Source of the DNA: Diplolepis rosae
Lineage: Eukaryota > Arthropoda > Insecta > Hymenoptera > Diplolepididae
DNA length: 64,000 bases
Direction: 5' to 3'
Assembly (NCBI GenBank): GCA_030998225.1
Contig: JAPYXD010000581.1
Span: forward strand, 186,001-250,000
The notes under the pieces are model-generated. The model saw only the letters and a list, made by a program, of their open reading frames with translations. It ran no database searches and was not told the origin of the DNA. Shown piece after piece: positions 19,819 to 32,010 of this stretch. The position numbers and the translations under genes are program-made. Position 1 is the first letter of the stretch. Every line of letters starts with the position of its first letter.

Positions 19819-22800
19819 AGTAGGATTTTTCGAAACAGTAATTCACAATGAATCTAGTGTTATAAATGCATATTATATATCATACCTTCTTTAGGATGCC
19901 ACCCTGTACATAGGGTACTTCCATATTCTCTAACCGGATCGATAGATTACACATAAATTACATATAATCTGTCCAACCGTTACGATAACTCTCCGTACGT
20001 GTATTTAGTGACAAGCGCTTCCATGCAAAATATTTCTATCCATAAATTTCAGTTATAAACTTGTAAGTGAGTGAGGATTTTACTTTTTGGAATTCCTGAA
20101 AAGTTATTTTAATTAATGTTTTCAAATTCAAATATTTAACCATACGTAAACAGATGATTAAATGTTTTTCTAGATTTTATCATTTGGTTTCCAGTTTTAT
20201 CGGTATCTGAACAAAAATGTTATTCTCGCTTAGCGTAAATCGGTTTAAAAGCAATCTGACGAATTCAAACCAACTTTACAATCCGAATCAACCTATGGTC
20301 GGAATTATGGGATTGAACCGGATGGTGTCGGATTAGAAGTTGTGTGCAGATTCTTTCGGATTGAGTTTCAACCACTTTGCATCAAGATAATCTAGAATAA
20401 TTATTTGTGAAGTTCGATCTTAAATTGAGGTCAATCCATAAAAATCGATATAGGGTGAACTGCTTTTTGTATAACATGTGAATCTTACTGAAATATTTAA
20501 TCCCAACCACAAGAAATTCAACCTTTGAAAAATATTTACTGGTGGCTGTTAACGTTTTATGCTTGTGAAATCTATTCAAACTCTGAAGAAGAAATTTTCC
20601 TAATTCTGAAAAGCTTCAATATTTTGATCAAAAGAGATTGTTTTTCAGACTTTGTTCTGTCACCAATGTATTTTATACACTCATGAACGAATTCCCCCAA
20701 CCGGCATCGAATCCCATTCATCTTTTCCCATTTCCGCCAATTTCTGCTTCAAAGCCTGCTGGCATGAAAATCCTGGAGATCCGCCCTTATGATGTAAACG
20801 AATCCGAATAGTCGCTCCCTAGAATTTCTCGCAGTCATTCGACAAGTCCTCGAATTTTCTTCGCAAACCCTCCCAGCCTTGGACAATGGCCTCTGAAAAT
20901 TTTATGGTTCTATATAAATCTTTGCGAGAGGTCGAAACGCTAAAAGTAAAAAAAGGAGATTACACGGTGAAAGAGAAAAAAAGGACATGACTTTTAAAGT
21001 AAGTCTTCCCCAGAGTCCTGACGAACGGAAAGTGCGAATCTCCTAACATTCGAGTCTTAGCCTCTTTTTTGTTCTTTTCTTTCAAAATGATTTTTCAACG
21101 TGGTAACTTTTTTTGACAATATTTATATTGGAACTACAATTCTGATAAATTATTCCGGGGATAGCTTTTTACACATGGAAAATATTCACAAAAAGGTTAT
21201 GTATAACATATGTATGGTTACAAATCATCTATTGATCAATTTTAATAAGCTTTTATTTCGCGTTCATCTAAAGACTGTTTCCGCGCCAATCCAAACCAAG
21301 TTTTTAATCCGATTCAATAAATCAGATTGGGAGCCTCGGATTGAATCGAGTTAAAAATTTCTTTTGAATTCATAAATTGGATTAGGGCGTAAGTTGGATT
21401 GAAATATTTTTTTAAATTGGGGTTAAATAAAACGGAATAGCGTTAAATGAAGTTGTATCTGAAATTTGCACCAGGGGGTTTTATAATTTTTCATTTTTAA
21501 ATTCTTAAGTTTTCACAAAATCCAATTGCCAAATTCCTTGGCTACATAACTCTTTCTAGACTGGGAAATTTTCTAAAAGATTCGAAAAATAGTCAATAAT
21601 ACAACTTGAGGCTCGGAAAATTAATCAAGTTTCAAAATTATAAGAAATATTCTTCTGGTTAAAATATTTCAATTTTTCAAAATTAGCCATGAAGTGAAAA
21701 ATTTTTAGGGAATTATTCCTAAACTTGTTGATACGTTAATTTTCATAAATTTTCTTGAAATTTTCCCGGAATTCGATAGGGGAAATTTCCCAAATACATT
21801 TCAAAAGTAATTCTCGAAATCTTTTGTATTTTCCCCAAGGTTGTTAGTAACTATTCATTGCAAACCCGACAAATTTCCAATAGTTTATTAAAAGCTTGAG
21901 GAAAATTCCCTAAAATTTGTCTTATTTTCGGGGAATTATTCCATCTAAAATTAAATTACTCGACGTTTTTGAAACATCCCCAAAAATCTTGGTGAAAATA
22001 CATCTTCCTTACAAAAGTGTGAATTAATCTCTAATAAAATGTAGAGGAATATCCTGAAATTGTTCACAGAGTAAACAAGTGGAAATAATAACACGAAAAG
22101 ACACAACAATTCACCTAAAGCTCTCGAATGTGATCACTTGGAAGCTGTGGAATTAAAGAAAAAGCCAATTTCGCAATGTACGTGTGGCAACAGAGAGTTA
22201 CGAACTACTGAGGAGAAACTCTTGTCCCTGTAATTGACCCTCATTTCTGAGAGAGGTCTTGGAAGCGTGGGCATCTCGTTCGATCGCAAAGTGTGCCTCT
22301 TAAAGGCCCGGAGCTGGCGCTAACTTGGCACTAATCGCTTTGTCGATGAGGGGGAAGGCGAAGCTTAATACGTAATCCGAGGAGGATTCGTCTACTTGGA
22401 TTAGGTCAGGCATCGACCGAACTAACGCTTAATGCTAGATGGGGACGAATGCGTTTTGAGGTTAATGAGCGAATGTGTGCACTCGTCTGCGTCATACACT
22501 ATGAGCCGTAAAATGCCCTTTATTCTCATAATTCTCTCGCCACTAATACCTATGATTTTGCTGGAAAAAAGTTGGAAAAAAGGTTTTAGATTAGTACCAA
22601 TAATTCGATAGAGCAGATTTCACAGCGTCCGAATTTTCTCAAAAAACTTTTCGAGAGCTCGTTCTCTACAGATATTTCATTTTTGCGGATTTATTCTCAT
22701 TAAAATGCCATTTCAGAAGCTCTCTGGCGTTTTAATTTAAATTTATGTTGGCAAAATTCCACCTCATCATCAACAGGATCCATTGAATTTTTCAAAATAT

Positions 22801-22979
22801 ATTTTAATTATTGTAAGCCAGTGAACTAGTACAGTTGTTATATTATTTTAACATAGGATTTCTGTACAAAAAGGTGTCTGTTATATGATAAGAAACGTCA
22901 TGTAGCAGTTATATAAAAACTGCATAACATTCCTCTTTGTGTGATTATGAAGTATTTTTACATAAGTGCTATACAGAAT
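19819..22979. other. Intergenic DNA
   Basis: No gene supported. Segments at 20220-20360 and 21270-21440 are rich in TCGGATTG/AATCCGA words shared with 45.83-46.06 kb, suggesting an old repeat family. The sub-stretches 20660-20900 and 22130-22520 have balanced composition and non-repetitive text. They could be unique regulatory DNA, but I see no frame or structure in them. Confidence 0.35.
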
Positions 22980-24020
22980 ATATGTAACTCAAGGATGTTT
23001 CGAGATATTTCAATATAGTTTGGTGACTTCAAGATATTTTGGTAACATCGAGATATTTAAGAATGCTTTAGAATATTTCACGCTCTAAAAGATACAATAT
23101 ACCCTTAAAAACATTTTAAAATATTTCACATATTTTAAGATAAATCATACACATAAAAAATTTTCAAGCTATTTCAAGATATTTCAAGGTACTTATTTTC
23201 AATGTTGAGGAAATTTAAAGGTACTTTAAGACATTCCAAAATACTTGAGAGTATTTAAAGACTCTTCAGGATGTTTGAAGTTACTCCATGATATTTCAAG
23301 TAAATTCAAGATATTTTAAAGTATTCTAGGATAATTTTTATTTCCCAAGATACCTGACATAGGTCAGAATATTCCAAAATATTTAAAGGTGTCTCACATA
23401 TTTCACTTCAATATTTTCAAATATATAAAAGTATTTCAAAAAACTCCAGGATATTTTATATATTTGAAGATAGCTCAAATTGATTCATGATATTTCAAGT
23501 TTTTTAAGGATGTTATAAGTAATGTCACGATATTCCAAAGTACTTTAGAATATTCCCATTAACTTTGCGATTTTTCAAAGTTTTTCTGGATTTTTCTAGA
23601 TCTCTTAGAATAATTCAAGACTCTTTAATATATTTGAAGGAACTTCAGAATATTTAATGTGCTAGCAGATACTTGAATACTTCAAGTAATTTAAAAGCAT
23701 TTCAAGGTACTTCAGGATATTTAAAGGTTGTTCAGGATGGTTCGAGTGATATAAATATATTCCAAGATACTTTAAAGTATTTTACTCAATTTCGAGAAAT
23801 CTCAAGGTTTGTCAGGATATTTGAAGATTTTTCATGTTATTTAACGTGATATCGAGATGTTTTAAGATAACTTAGGGTATTTTAAGGGATTTAGCATATT
23901 TCAAGGTACTTCAGGATTTACAAGTGGGAACAGTATATTTGAAGATTTTTTAGAATGCTTCAAGATACTTCAGAATATTCCTAAGTACTTTAAAGTATTT
24001 CAAGAACTAACAGATATAAC
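22980..24020. repeat. Decayed satellite based on ATATTTCAAG
   Basis: More than a kilobase of heavily diverged short tandem repeats. The recurring words are ATATTTCAAG, AGATATTTC, GGTACTTCAGG and AAGTACTTTA, with a basic period of about 10 bases on either strand. There is no coding content. The same text resumes at 25802, so the block at 24021-25801 is an insertion. Confidence 0.8.
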
Positions 24021-25801
24021 ATCCCATGTGCGAATTTGACAGCCGGCCACGGTCAGGCCAACCTTTAAAAGGTCGGCCCAACTTTGTAGACCAATGGGTG
24101 GGCCAACTAGCGTAATGATAACACTGGTCAGCGTCTTTTTCCATCGTTGGGCCGACCATGGAGAACGAAATTTGTCCAACCTTGGGGAACAGTATTGAAT
24201 CAACCTTGGTTTTTAAAATTGGACCAACATTGTCAAAACGCGTTGGTCTAACCTTGCGAGGCAATGGTGGGAAAATTTTAAACCCATAACTGATTAAAAT
24301 ACCTTAAACAAAAAGATTGCTTATTAGCAGAGTACAGACCCATTGTTTACGGCCTTTGCAGCAGTAGCTTATAAGTGAGATTTTTTTCGAAATATGGTAA
24401 GCAAGAATAGCCGAGAGGCTTTAGGCTTTAGGAATGCGTTTAGTTATGTAGATAATATAGGTAGGTTAGAGGGTTCGAATTCAAAAGCGAATACGAAATT
24501 TTTAATTCAAGCGTGCGATTACAAATAATGTATCAATAATGTACTAATAATGTACTAATCAAATAATGTACCTTATCAGGGCCTGCTAGTGCCCTGATTT
24601 GAATTTCTACACGGGTACAAGCATATTTTTCCTAAGACGGCCCTTCTCCGGCACCCGGCGTCGGGCCAACTGTTCATGACAATGGACGGATAGATTTATC
24701 ATTTCACTAGTTGGCCCGACCTATGGCCAACAAGGTTGGCCCAATCGTGGGCCGACGGTCAATTCGCACCTGGGATCTGGAAAGTGAGGAGATTCCAGGG
24801 AATTCCCTAATATTTCTACTTGCTGGACAGGCATGCCATGATACAAATAAGTGTAATAAAACTTCGGCATTCCCCATTTTACAACAATATTATACTAAAT
24901 TTTTATTTATTTTTATCATTTACTCTAACGAAAATTCTCTCACTGTATTATTACGGCCGTTAGAAATAATGTATCAGAGTTTATGCGACGGTCTGTCCAC
25001 GTTTGGGCCAGAATTGGGCCGGCGGTTAAGTGAAATAAGTATACTTTCATCGATTTATATTTAGCCGATAATCGGGCCAACCATTGTTCACATTTGGGTT
25101 AACCGCATTATTATGGCCGTTTAACAGAATGTACCAGAGTTCTTCCGATGGTTGGTCCACGTTTGGGCCATAGTTGGACCGGCATTTTTGTGAAATGAGC
25201 TTGCTTACGTCGATTTATATTCAGATGACAATCAGGCCAACTATTTTCCACAGTCGGGTCAACCGTAATTATTATGTTCTTTTAAAATAATGCACTAGAG
25301 CTCAGCCGACGGTCGGCCTACGTTTGGGCCACAGTTGGATTGGCAGTTGGGTGCAATAAGTTGACTTATTTGAATTAATATTTAGCCGACGATTGCGCCG
25401 ACCGTATTATTATGGTCTTTTAAAATAATGCACCAGAGCTCATCCGACGGTTGGCTCACGTTTGGGTCAGAGTTGGGCCGACGGTTGGGTATAATAAGTT
25501 GACTTATTTCGATTAATATTTAGCTGACGATCGGACCAACCTTCATCCACAATCAGGTCGACCGTGTTATGACGGTCGTTTGAAATAATGTACCAGAGTT
25601 TATCCTATGGACGGCCCACGTTTGGGCCATAGTTGGGCCGGCTGTTGAATTGCATTTGGCTGTCAAAGTTTGCCAAACGAAGGTGAATTGGAGCTACCGT
25701 AGTTATTCCAACTCCGGCTGCCAATATTTGGTTGGCAAAGTAGGACCGAGTTGGTACCGACCGTCAAATTCTGGGTGCCGACCTAAATTCGCACCTGGGA
25801 T
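24021..25801. mobile_element. Composite element with ATCCCAGGTGCGAATTT termini
   Basis: Inserted into the ATATTTCAAG satellite. The left end is ATCCCATGTGCGAATTTGAC and the right end is the inverse of ATCCCAGGTGCGAATTTAGG. A third terminus of right-end orientation occurs at 24760-24776. The unit could therefore be two adjacent elements (24021-24776 and 24777-25801) or one with an internal duplication. The whole block is filled with GGCC/TTGGCC words (GGTCGGCCCAAC, TTGGGCC). No transposase frame is seen. Confidence 0.7.
24946..25650 (+). repeat. ~160-bp tandem repeat, about 4.5 copies
   Basis: Units begin with variants of TATTATTATGGCCGTTTAAA and contain CCACGTTTGGGCCA.A.TTGGGCC and GATTTATATTTAGCCGA. 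They start near 24946, 25108, 25268, 25405 and 25567, with spacing 161, 160, 137 and 162 (one unit shortened). The array is internal to the composite element. It resembles the internal satellites that some non-autonomous elements carry. Confidence 0.75.
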
Positions 25802-26480
25802 ACCCTTTGAAATATTTTAATGTACTTCACAATATTTCATACACTAAAAGATTCAACATACCCTTTAAAATATTTTAAGGTACTTCGAGATAGTTCACAT
25901 ACTTTGAGATGAATCACACACTTTATAGGATTAAAATAATTCAAAATATTTCAAGATGTTTCAAAGTGCTTGAATGTATTTCAAGTTCTGGGACACTTTA
26001 AGAAATTGGGAGGTGCTTCAAGGCATTTCAGAGTATTTCAGGGTAGTTTAAAATTCTTCAAGATCTTTCCAGTGAGTTCAAGATATTTTAAAATATTTAA
26101 GAATATTTTAAGGCATTTTAGGATAACTTGTATAGTTCAAGATACCTCACATACTTCAAAATATTTCAATGTTTTTCAAAGTATTTGAATCATTTCAAGA
26201 TACTTTGATACTCCAAAATATTTCAAGGTATTCCAAGGTTTTTCACATATTCAAAGATGCTTTAACACTTAATTATATAAAAGTTCTTCTATAAACTGCA
26301 AATTACCCTACATACTTTAAAATATTTTAACATGTTTTCTAGTATTCAAGTACTTTAATAAGTATAGAGGTACTTTAAGACATTCCAAAATACTTCAGGA
26401 TATTTAAAGACTCTTTAAGATGTTTGACGATTCTTCAGGATATTCGAAGTAAATTAAAAATATTTTAAGATTTTTGGGGA
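25802..26480. repeat. Decayed ATATTTCAAG satellite, right part
   Basis: Continuation of the same diverged tandem repeats as 22980-24020 (ATATTTTAAGG, TACTTCGAGAT, AAATATTTCAAG). It ends at about 26480, where text becomes non-repetitive. Confidence 0.75.
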
Positions 26481-28381
26481 ACAAAAAAAAATTTAGGACT
26501 TACATTCTTTCATCCTCATGGACAAATGAATATTCTGAAATATTCTCTTGTCACAGAATTATTAATTGATTTGCTCAGATATGAATGGACTACCATGATT
26601 GGTTTTCCGAGTAAAAATAAATTGCAAGTCATGCGCCTAATATGTGAAAATGAACGACAGGGATTAGATTTTCAATGGGTAAAGTTGGAGAATCGTTCCG
26701 AAGGTGATTACAGATTACCACTTTAAATTAGCTTAGTTCCTTGTTTAAATACGGATATAGGTACTTCTCACCCTTCGTTATTATATTGCATAAGGTGTGA
26801 AACGACGCGACGACTGTGGTCGGGAAACTCACATTCAGTTCTCCCTAATTACTGACTATCCGTGAAAGGGTTATACGATGCATATTATGCGAAAATAATC
26901 CCTGTGGTCTGTTTTTACATTTCTTTCCATTACTGTTCTTAACGAAATGGGTGAAAACTTTTTGTCGAACGTCAAAACTTCACTTGACAAGAATACCGTA
27001 AATTCCACGAATTTGAAAAGTGATGTGTGAGTTTTACAATTTGAGAATCCCATTTCTATGACAGCTCTCTTCACTACTAACAATGCAATTATGCCCACGG
27101 GTTTCTTTGTTCTGAAAAATTCTTTGTTGTTAGTAACATAATTACCACTGTCATTCTTTTTATGCCGCGTGATAATAAAATAAAGGGAGGTATTGTTTTA
27201 AAAGTTAATTATGTTTGACATTAGCGTTTTCATATTTTCTGTGGAAGATTGAATTTCTTGCATGTTACACGGCTTGAAGCGTGACAGGTTCAATTATAAA
27301 TATTTTATATTTTTTCGTTGTTACATTTCGTTTACTGTGTATGGCTATAATTAACAGTTCGAATTTGGTTCTAGTAAATCTTAATTACCAACAAGTGCAT
27401 TAATTGATGATAAAGCGTAATGTGGGTAATATTCGATTATTTTAATTTCGTACAAAGCAATTTGACCTTCCATGTAGTTCGATGTTACCGCGAGGATGAT
27501 ACTTGGATGTAGATATTACTTCTGATTTAGAAGAATTTGAAATTCGGTTTCTTCTGCTGATCGCTTACTAAAAATGTTAATTCTTCCTGAATTGTTAAAG
27601 GGAAAGTGTTCTAGTCCAGAGGCACATTTTCATGAATATGCGATTAACCGCGAACTTTTATTTCTTCACCGCGCTAATGAAATAAGTTCGGGTTAATTTC
27701 CAGCTTACTCTTAATTCGTTCAGGATCCATTAGGAGCTTCGTACGGTACACGTGCCTACGACTTACGATTTTACTTCTTCGAACTTCCGGTCGTTAAAGA
27801 TGATTTATGAGGGATAAACGTTTTCGACTCTAAAATTCATAAAATAACTGCTTTTAGTCCGGAAAATATTTCCAGAAGGAAATTTAAATTTTCGGGAAAA
27901 TTATTTAAAGGCTCAAATGTAAAATGAAATGTTTGAAAATTGTAAATTGAATCTGAACTCGAATTTATGAAGTATGAAAGAAACGTTGATAAAATGTATA
28001 GGATTTAAATTGTTTTGGAAAAATATTCACCTTGTGTCAAAACCAATTTTGGGATAAAAAATAGTGTGTAAAATTTGCAGATTATGTTATTATGATATTA
28101 TTATCGAATTGAAAATCGACACATTTATAAAAAATGTTAAAATTCTTAATATCAAGATTTTTCATCAATTTTTATGCTGACGTGGAAATAAATCTTTCTT
28201 TTATTCAGGCATTTTGAAAATACCCATTATTATTATTATTTTTTAAGTTTCTAAAATAACCATACAATTATTAAAACGTAACTTATTAATTTACTTATTA
28301 TTTGTTAAATGTTGCTAAAAATAAGTAAATTTTTTCATTTGTTGGGAAGTAAACAAATTCCTACTAATTCAAAATTTAAAG
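26481..28381. other. Intergenic DNA
   Basis: No gene supported. A 66-codon frame at 26526-26726 has reasonable composition but no recognised motif or splice context and is not called. TATTATTATTATTATT occurs near 28225. Confidence 0.35.
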
Positions 28382-29632
28382 AGTAGGGGAGAAGCGGCGA
28401 AATTGGCGCGTCGTCTAAATTGGCGCACCCTATTTTTCAGAAAATGATAACATAACAAAAAATAAAAATAGTTCTATCGTGTGCATTCTTGTATGATATG
28501 TATTTGATAGAAAAAATTATAAAAATCTAATTGCTTAATACAATTTTATTGCGATTAATCGTTTTTTGGCATAATGGTTATGTTCGAAGCCATTGAGTTA
28601 AATCGTTAAATAATAGTAATTCAAGGTGAATTAGATTAATGCAACGATTTTATAATCTTTGATATTTAATCTTACGATTAGGATAGAATATTTGTATGAA
28701 AAAATAAGCATTTTACGTAAAATCGTTGGCACACGTGTTGTGTTTCTGGAAACCGGTGACTGAAGTCAAGTGCTCGGATGTTTATGATTGAAAATATAAA
28801 GAAGATAGTAAGTACACAATTATTAATATATAGATATATACATTTGAATGTTGCTGGACTTTTCTGCTAATCTTTTTCTTAAGATTTGTTGTGACATGGG
28901 AGGTAATGTGGTTCGCAAAACTGATATAACGACTTTGTAAGGTTATATTCATTTGAACAATCAGTGGTTAAATTTTTTTTTAAGTTTGAGGTATTAAGGC
29001 ATTTTAAAAGCGATTTTTAATAATTAATTTGCAGTCTGACAGTGTTTTGAAAGTTTTCTCGATTTTAAGATGTGAAAGCAATGTAAGTAAAAAATTTGTA
29101 TTTTTGATTGATTGTTTCTATTAATTATAAGTCTTCTAAAGTTAATAATTTTATATACTTCTGATTACAAATTCAAATAATTCTCTATAAAAATGATTTC
29201 AATTTGAATATTCACTTAAAGATCCACAATTGCCAGTATTTTATTGCACAAATATAAAATATATTTTAACTTTGGCTGGTTTATGTGAATAAAGGTATAA
29301 AAAACTTCACATATCTTGATATACTATCTCAAATTTAGTTTCAAATTATAACTACCTCTTTTCATCAACCTTTGCTACTGAAATGTAATTCTAAATCTAT
29401 GAAAATATAACTAATACGTGGCAAGATTATAATATTGACGCAGGTGCAGTCCTTCGAAAAACTGAATAAAAACCTGCTTTAATAATTTTCAATGCAATCT
29501 TTATCCATTGGAAAGTATAGAAAAGATATCCAGCTATTAAATAAATATTTTTTCATAATCTTTAGTCATATACTTTCTTTTTAAACTCGCACTTTCTATT
29601 AGGTGCGCCAATTTCGCCGCTTCTCCCCTACT
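28382..29632. mobile_element. 1.25-kb non-autonomous element with 28-bp perfect termini
   Basis: AGTAGGGGAGAAGCGGCGAA followed by ATTGGCGC at 28382-28409 is repeated perfectly, inverted, at 29605-29632. If TA at 28385-28386 and 29629-29630 is the target duplication, the element proper starts GGGGAGAAGCGGCG. A second, partial copy of AAATTGGCGCA follows the left terminus at 28418. The interior is AT-rich with no frame, so it is non-autonomous. Perfect termini suggest recent movement or sequence constraint. Confidence 0.8.
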
Positions 29633-29990
29633 AATCACATACACAGATTTGAATCTTCGTTTTATACTGATGTTTTGCAGTTGATAGCACTAGCGAGAAG
29701 TCAGGTTTTATCACACAAATTCGGAGATAATTAACTGATATGATTTGGAAAAATTATGTTTCAAAAATAATAGACATAGTTCTACAAAATTTTTTGTAAA
29801 AATTACATTTTACAATGAACCATTTTCCAGTTTGTATTTTAAAATAAAAATATTTAATAGAATTCCAAACAGAATTAATTTGCGTTTGGTGTAATTAGCT
29901 CAATGAAATTAATTTATACAAAAGAGTGAAAAGTTGTTTAAGCCATTGCTGAAGTGCCTTAATTTGTATAAAAACAAGATAAACATTTTG
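29633..29990. other. AT-rich intergenic DNA
   Basis: Nothing recognised. Confidence 0.4.
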
Positions 29991-29994
29991 TTTC

Positions 29995-30492
29995 GATAAT
30001 GACAAGAATTATAATAAATTTTTTCATCTAATAATCCCAAGTTGATGGCAAAATGTTATTGTAATTTTATAAGAATATATTACAAAAAACGACCAATTTC
30101 GATCTTTTTATAAAACATTAATAACTCTAAAAATAAATAACATTTTAAAATGATTTTGGTCTCGTTTTAAAAATAAGTCTCCATCGTAAATTGCTAACTA
30201 ATCAAGATATTCTTAGAATTTTTTCCTGGATTTCACTCCTGGGTCAAACATGGTACAAAAACGTCGTATAACATTTCAAATGAAGACTGTGCTCCATACA
30301 TTATATAAATAAATAAAAAATATCAATATTTTTATAAATATTCCTAAATTCTATTAAAATATGATATACATTGAACTATAAACAATTTTATACGAAGCTA
30401 CGCATTTTTTGAACTTTAAGACTATTTTGCATCATGTTTGACCCCGGGGTAGAATCCAAGAAATAATTCTAGGAATATCTTGATTAGTTACC
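29995..30492. mobile_element. Partial relative of the 11.5-kb foldback MITE
   Basis: Shares long stretches with the 11477-12489 element, including CCAAGTTGATGGCAAAATG, AGATATTCTTAGAATTTTT, CCTGGGTCAAACATGGTACA and, inverted, GACCCCGGGGTAGAATCCA. Neither TA-flanked terminus is intact. The right side stops where another palindrome begins (about 30500). Confidence 0.65.
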
Positions 30493-30512
30493 CTAGCGGA
30501 CCCGGTTGAGAG

Positions 30513-30942
30513 AACGGTCAGAGAATACTCTGACCGTTTTCTGACCTCGCATTATTATGGCTAAAAACGGTAAAAAACATTTAAAGCATTTCAATTATGA
30601 TTCTGTGGCGAAATTTGGAATAGAAGGTGTAGAAATAAATACAATAATTTTATTTTTCAGCGATAAAAACAAGAAAAACATCGTATACCTGTCACTGAAG
30701 GCAGTGCAGTGGTTCACAATTGGCGGGACGTTTCCACCGTCAAGGTCGACTATTGCACTGCCTTCAATGACAGGTACATGATTGTTTCCTAGTTTTTATC
30801 GCTGATAAATAAAAGTATTGTATTTATTCCTACATCGTCTATTCCAAATTTGGCCACAGAATCATAATTTCAATGTTTTAAATGTTTTTTTTATCGTTCT
30901 TAGCCATAATAATGCGAGGTCAGAGAACGGTCAGAGTATTTT
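30513..30942. mobile_element. Foldback element with ~195-bp arms
   Basis: The left arm (about 30524-30720) and inverted right arm (about 30740-30942) agree over almost their whole length, including CTCTGACCGTT, TGACCTCGCATTATTATGGC, ATGATTCTGTGGC and AAGGCAGTGCA. A smaller palindrome, ACGGTCAGAGAATACTCTGA and on, lies at the left edge. Both arms have small frames but none is conserved as protein. Termini and target duplication are not resolved. Confidence 0.75.
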
Positions 30943-31099
30943 GAAGGATGAAGGATGGTACTATCCAGAAATTATATAGATTTGGCAATAGTGGTGCCAT
31001 CTATATGTCAGACCGGAAACTTATTGAGTGATGTGTTAAATTACTCTCGCAATTACGGTTCGAAATTTTGAAACTTGTATATTCTGTCAAAAAAATACC

Positions 31100-31760
31100 A
31101 GGAATTGGTCAATAAAACACAGACTATTTATTATTCATTAAAATTTATTTCATCGCCTTCAAAGTAGGCCCCTCCCGAAATAATACACTTATGCCAAAGA
31201 ATAATCCAATCAACAAAATATTTTTTAAACGCATTTTGCAGAATTGACTTCAATTCTCTTTTATGTCTTCCATCGACTGAAAAAGGGTGCCTCGAAGTGG
31301 TAATTAGAGTTTTGGAAAGAGAAAAAAGTCGGCCGGAGCCATATCAGGTGAAAATTCAGGTTTTTCGGAACTAGTCGAGCAGTAACGCGTTTTTGATGCC
31401 CAAACAATCGTTTTAAATGGTACGAATTGATTCATGAGACACAGAAAGTTCAGCGACTATCTCTCTTGAACTTGAATGACGATTTTCAGTCACCATTTCC
31501 TTCACTTTAACGATGTCAACTCAAGTTGAAGACGTTTATGGCCGACCAGAGCGAGGCAAATTTTCCACTACATCTCGACCGCTTCTGGATGCACTGTACC
31601 ACTCATATGCATGTGTTTTTGATGAAGTAGATTCACCGTAAGCCTTCTGTAACATTTGCAGCGATTCCGCACACGAAATTCCATTTGCAATGCAAAATTT
31701 GAGATAAATTCTTTGTTCGATATTCTGATCCAGTGGAGAAATCTCGATACACACTTAAGA
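31100..31760 (-). pseudogene. Mariner transposase remnant with a large internal deletion
   Basis: The N-terminal helix-turn-helix is clear on the minus strand (EQRIYLKFCIANGISCAESL...MLQKAYGES, then NLPRSGRP). The next segment keeps the second DNA-binding part (VTENRHSSSREIVAELSVS). It then jumps directly to PDMAPADFFLFPKL, with the third catalytic Asp, and to a mariner C-terminus (HKCIISGGAYFEGDE). The first and second Asp segments are missing and several stops interrupt the frame. A mariner-like terminus (CTTATTGAGTGATGTGTTA) at 31020-31040 may belong to it or to a neighbour. Confidence 0.8.
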
Positions 31761-32010
31761 TAAACTGACAGCTTATGGAATGTCTTATAATATAAACGCA
31801 AAAGATATGCGTACATAACTTGAAAGGCACATTTTGTCAAAAAAAGGTTGGCACATGAAATTTCATTTTTTACCATCATTCTTGGTGATAAATTCCGAAA
31901 CGTGTAGCATACTACTGTGAGCAGAAACTAAGGTGAATTTTTAATTTAAACTTCGCAGGCTGACCGATTCGGGCAAATTCTTTTATTTTTATGTTGTTCC
32001 TACTGTTACT

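Noticed and set aside
22980..24020. CRISPR-like or regularly spaced repeat array
   Set aside because: Repeats are short, diverged, contiguous and on both strands, with no spacers; this is an arthropod satellite.
26526..26726. 66-codon ORF after the satellite
   Set aside because: No recognised domain and no exon signals; length is compatible with chance.
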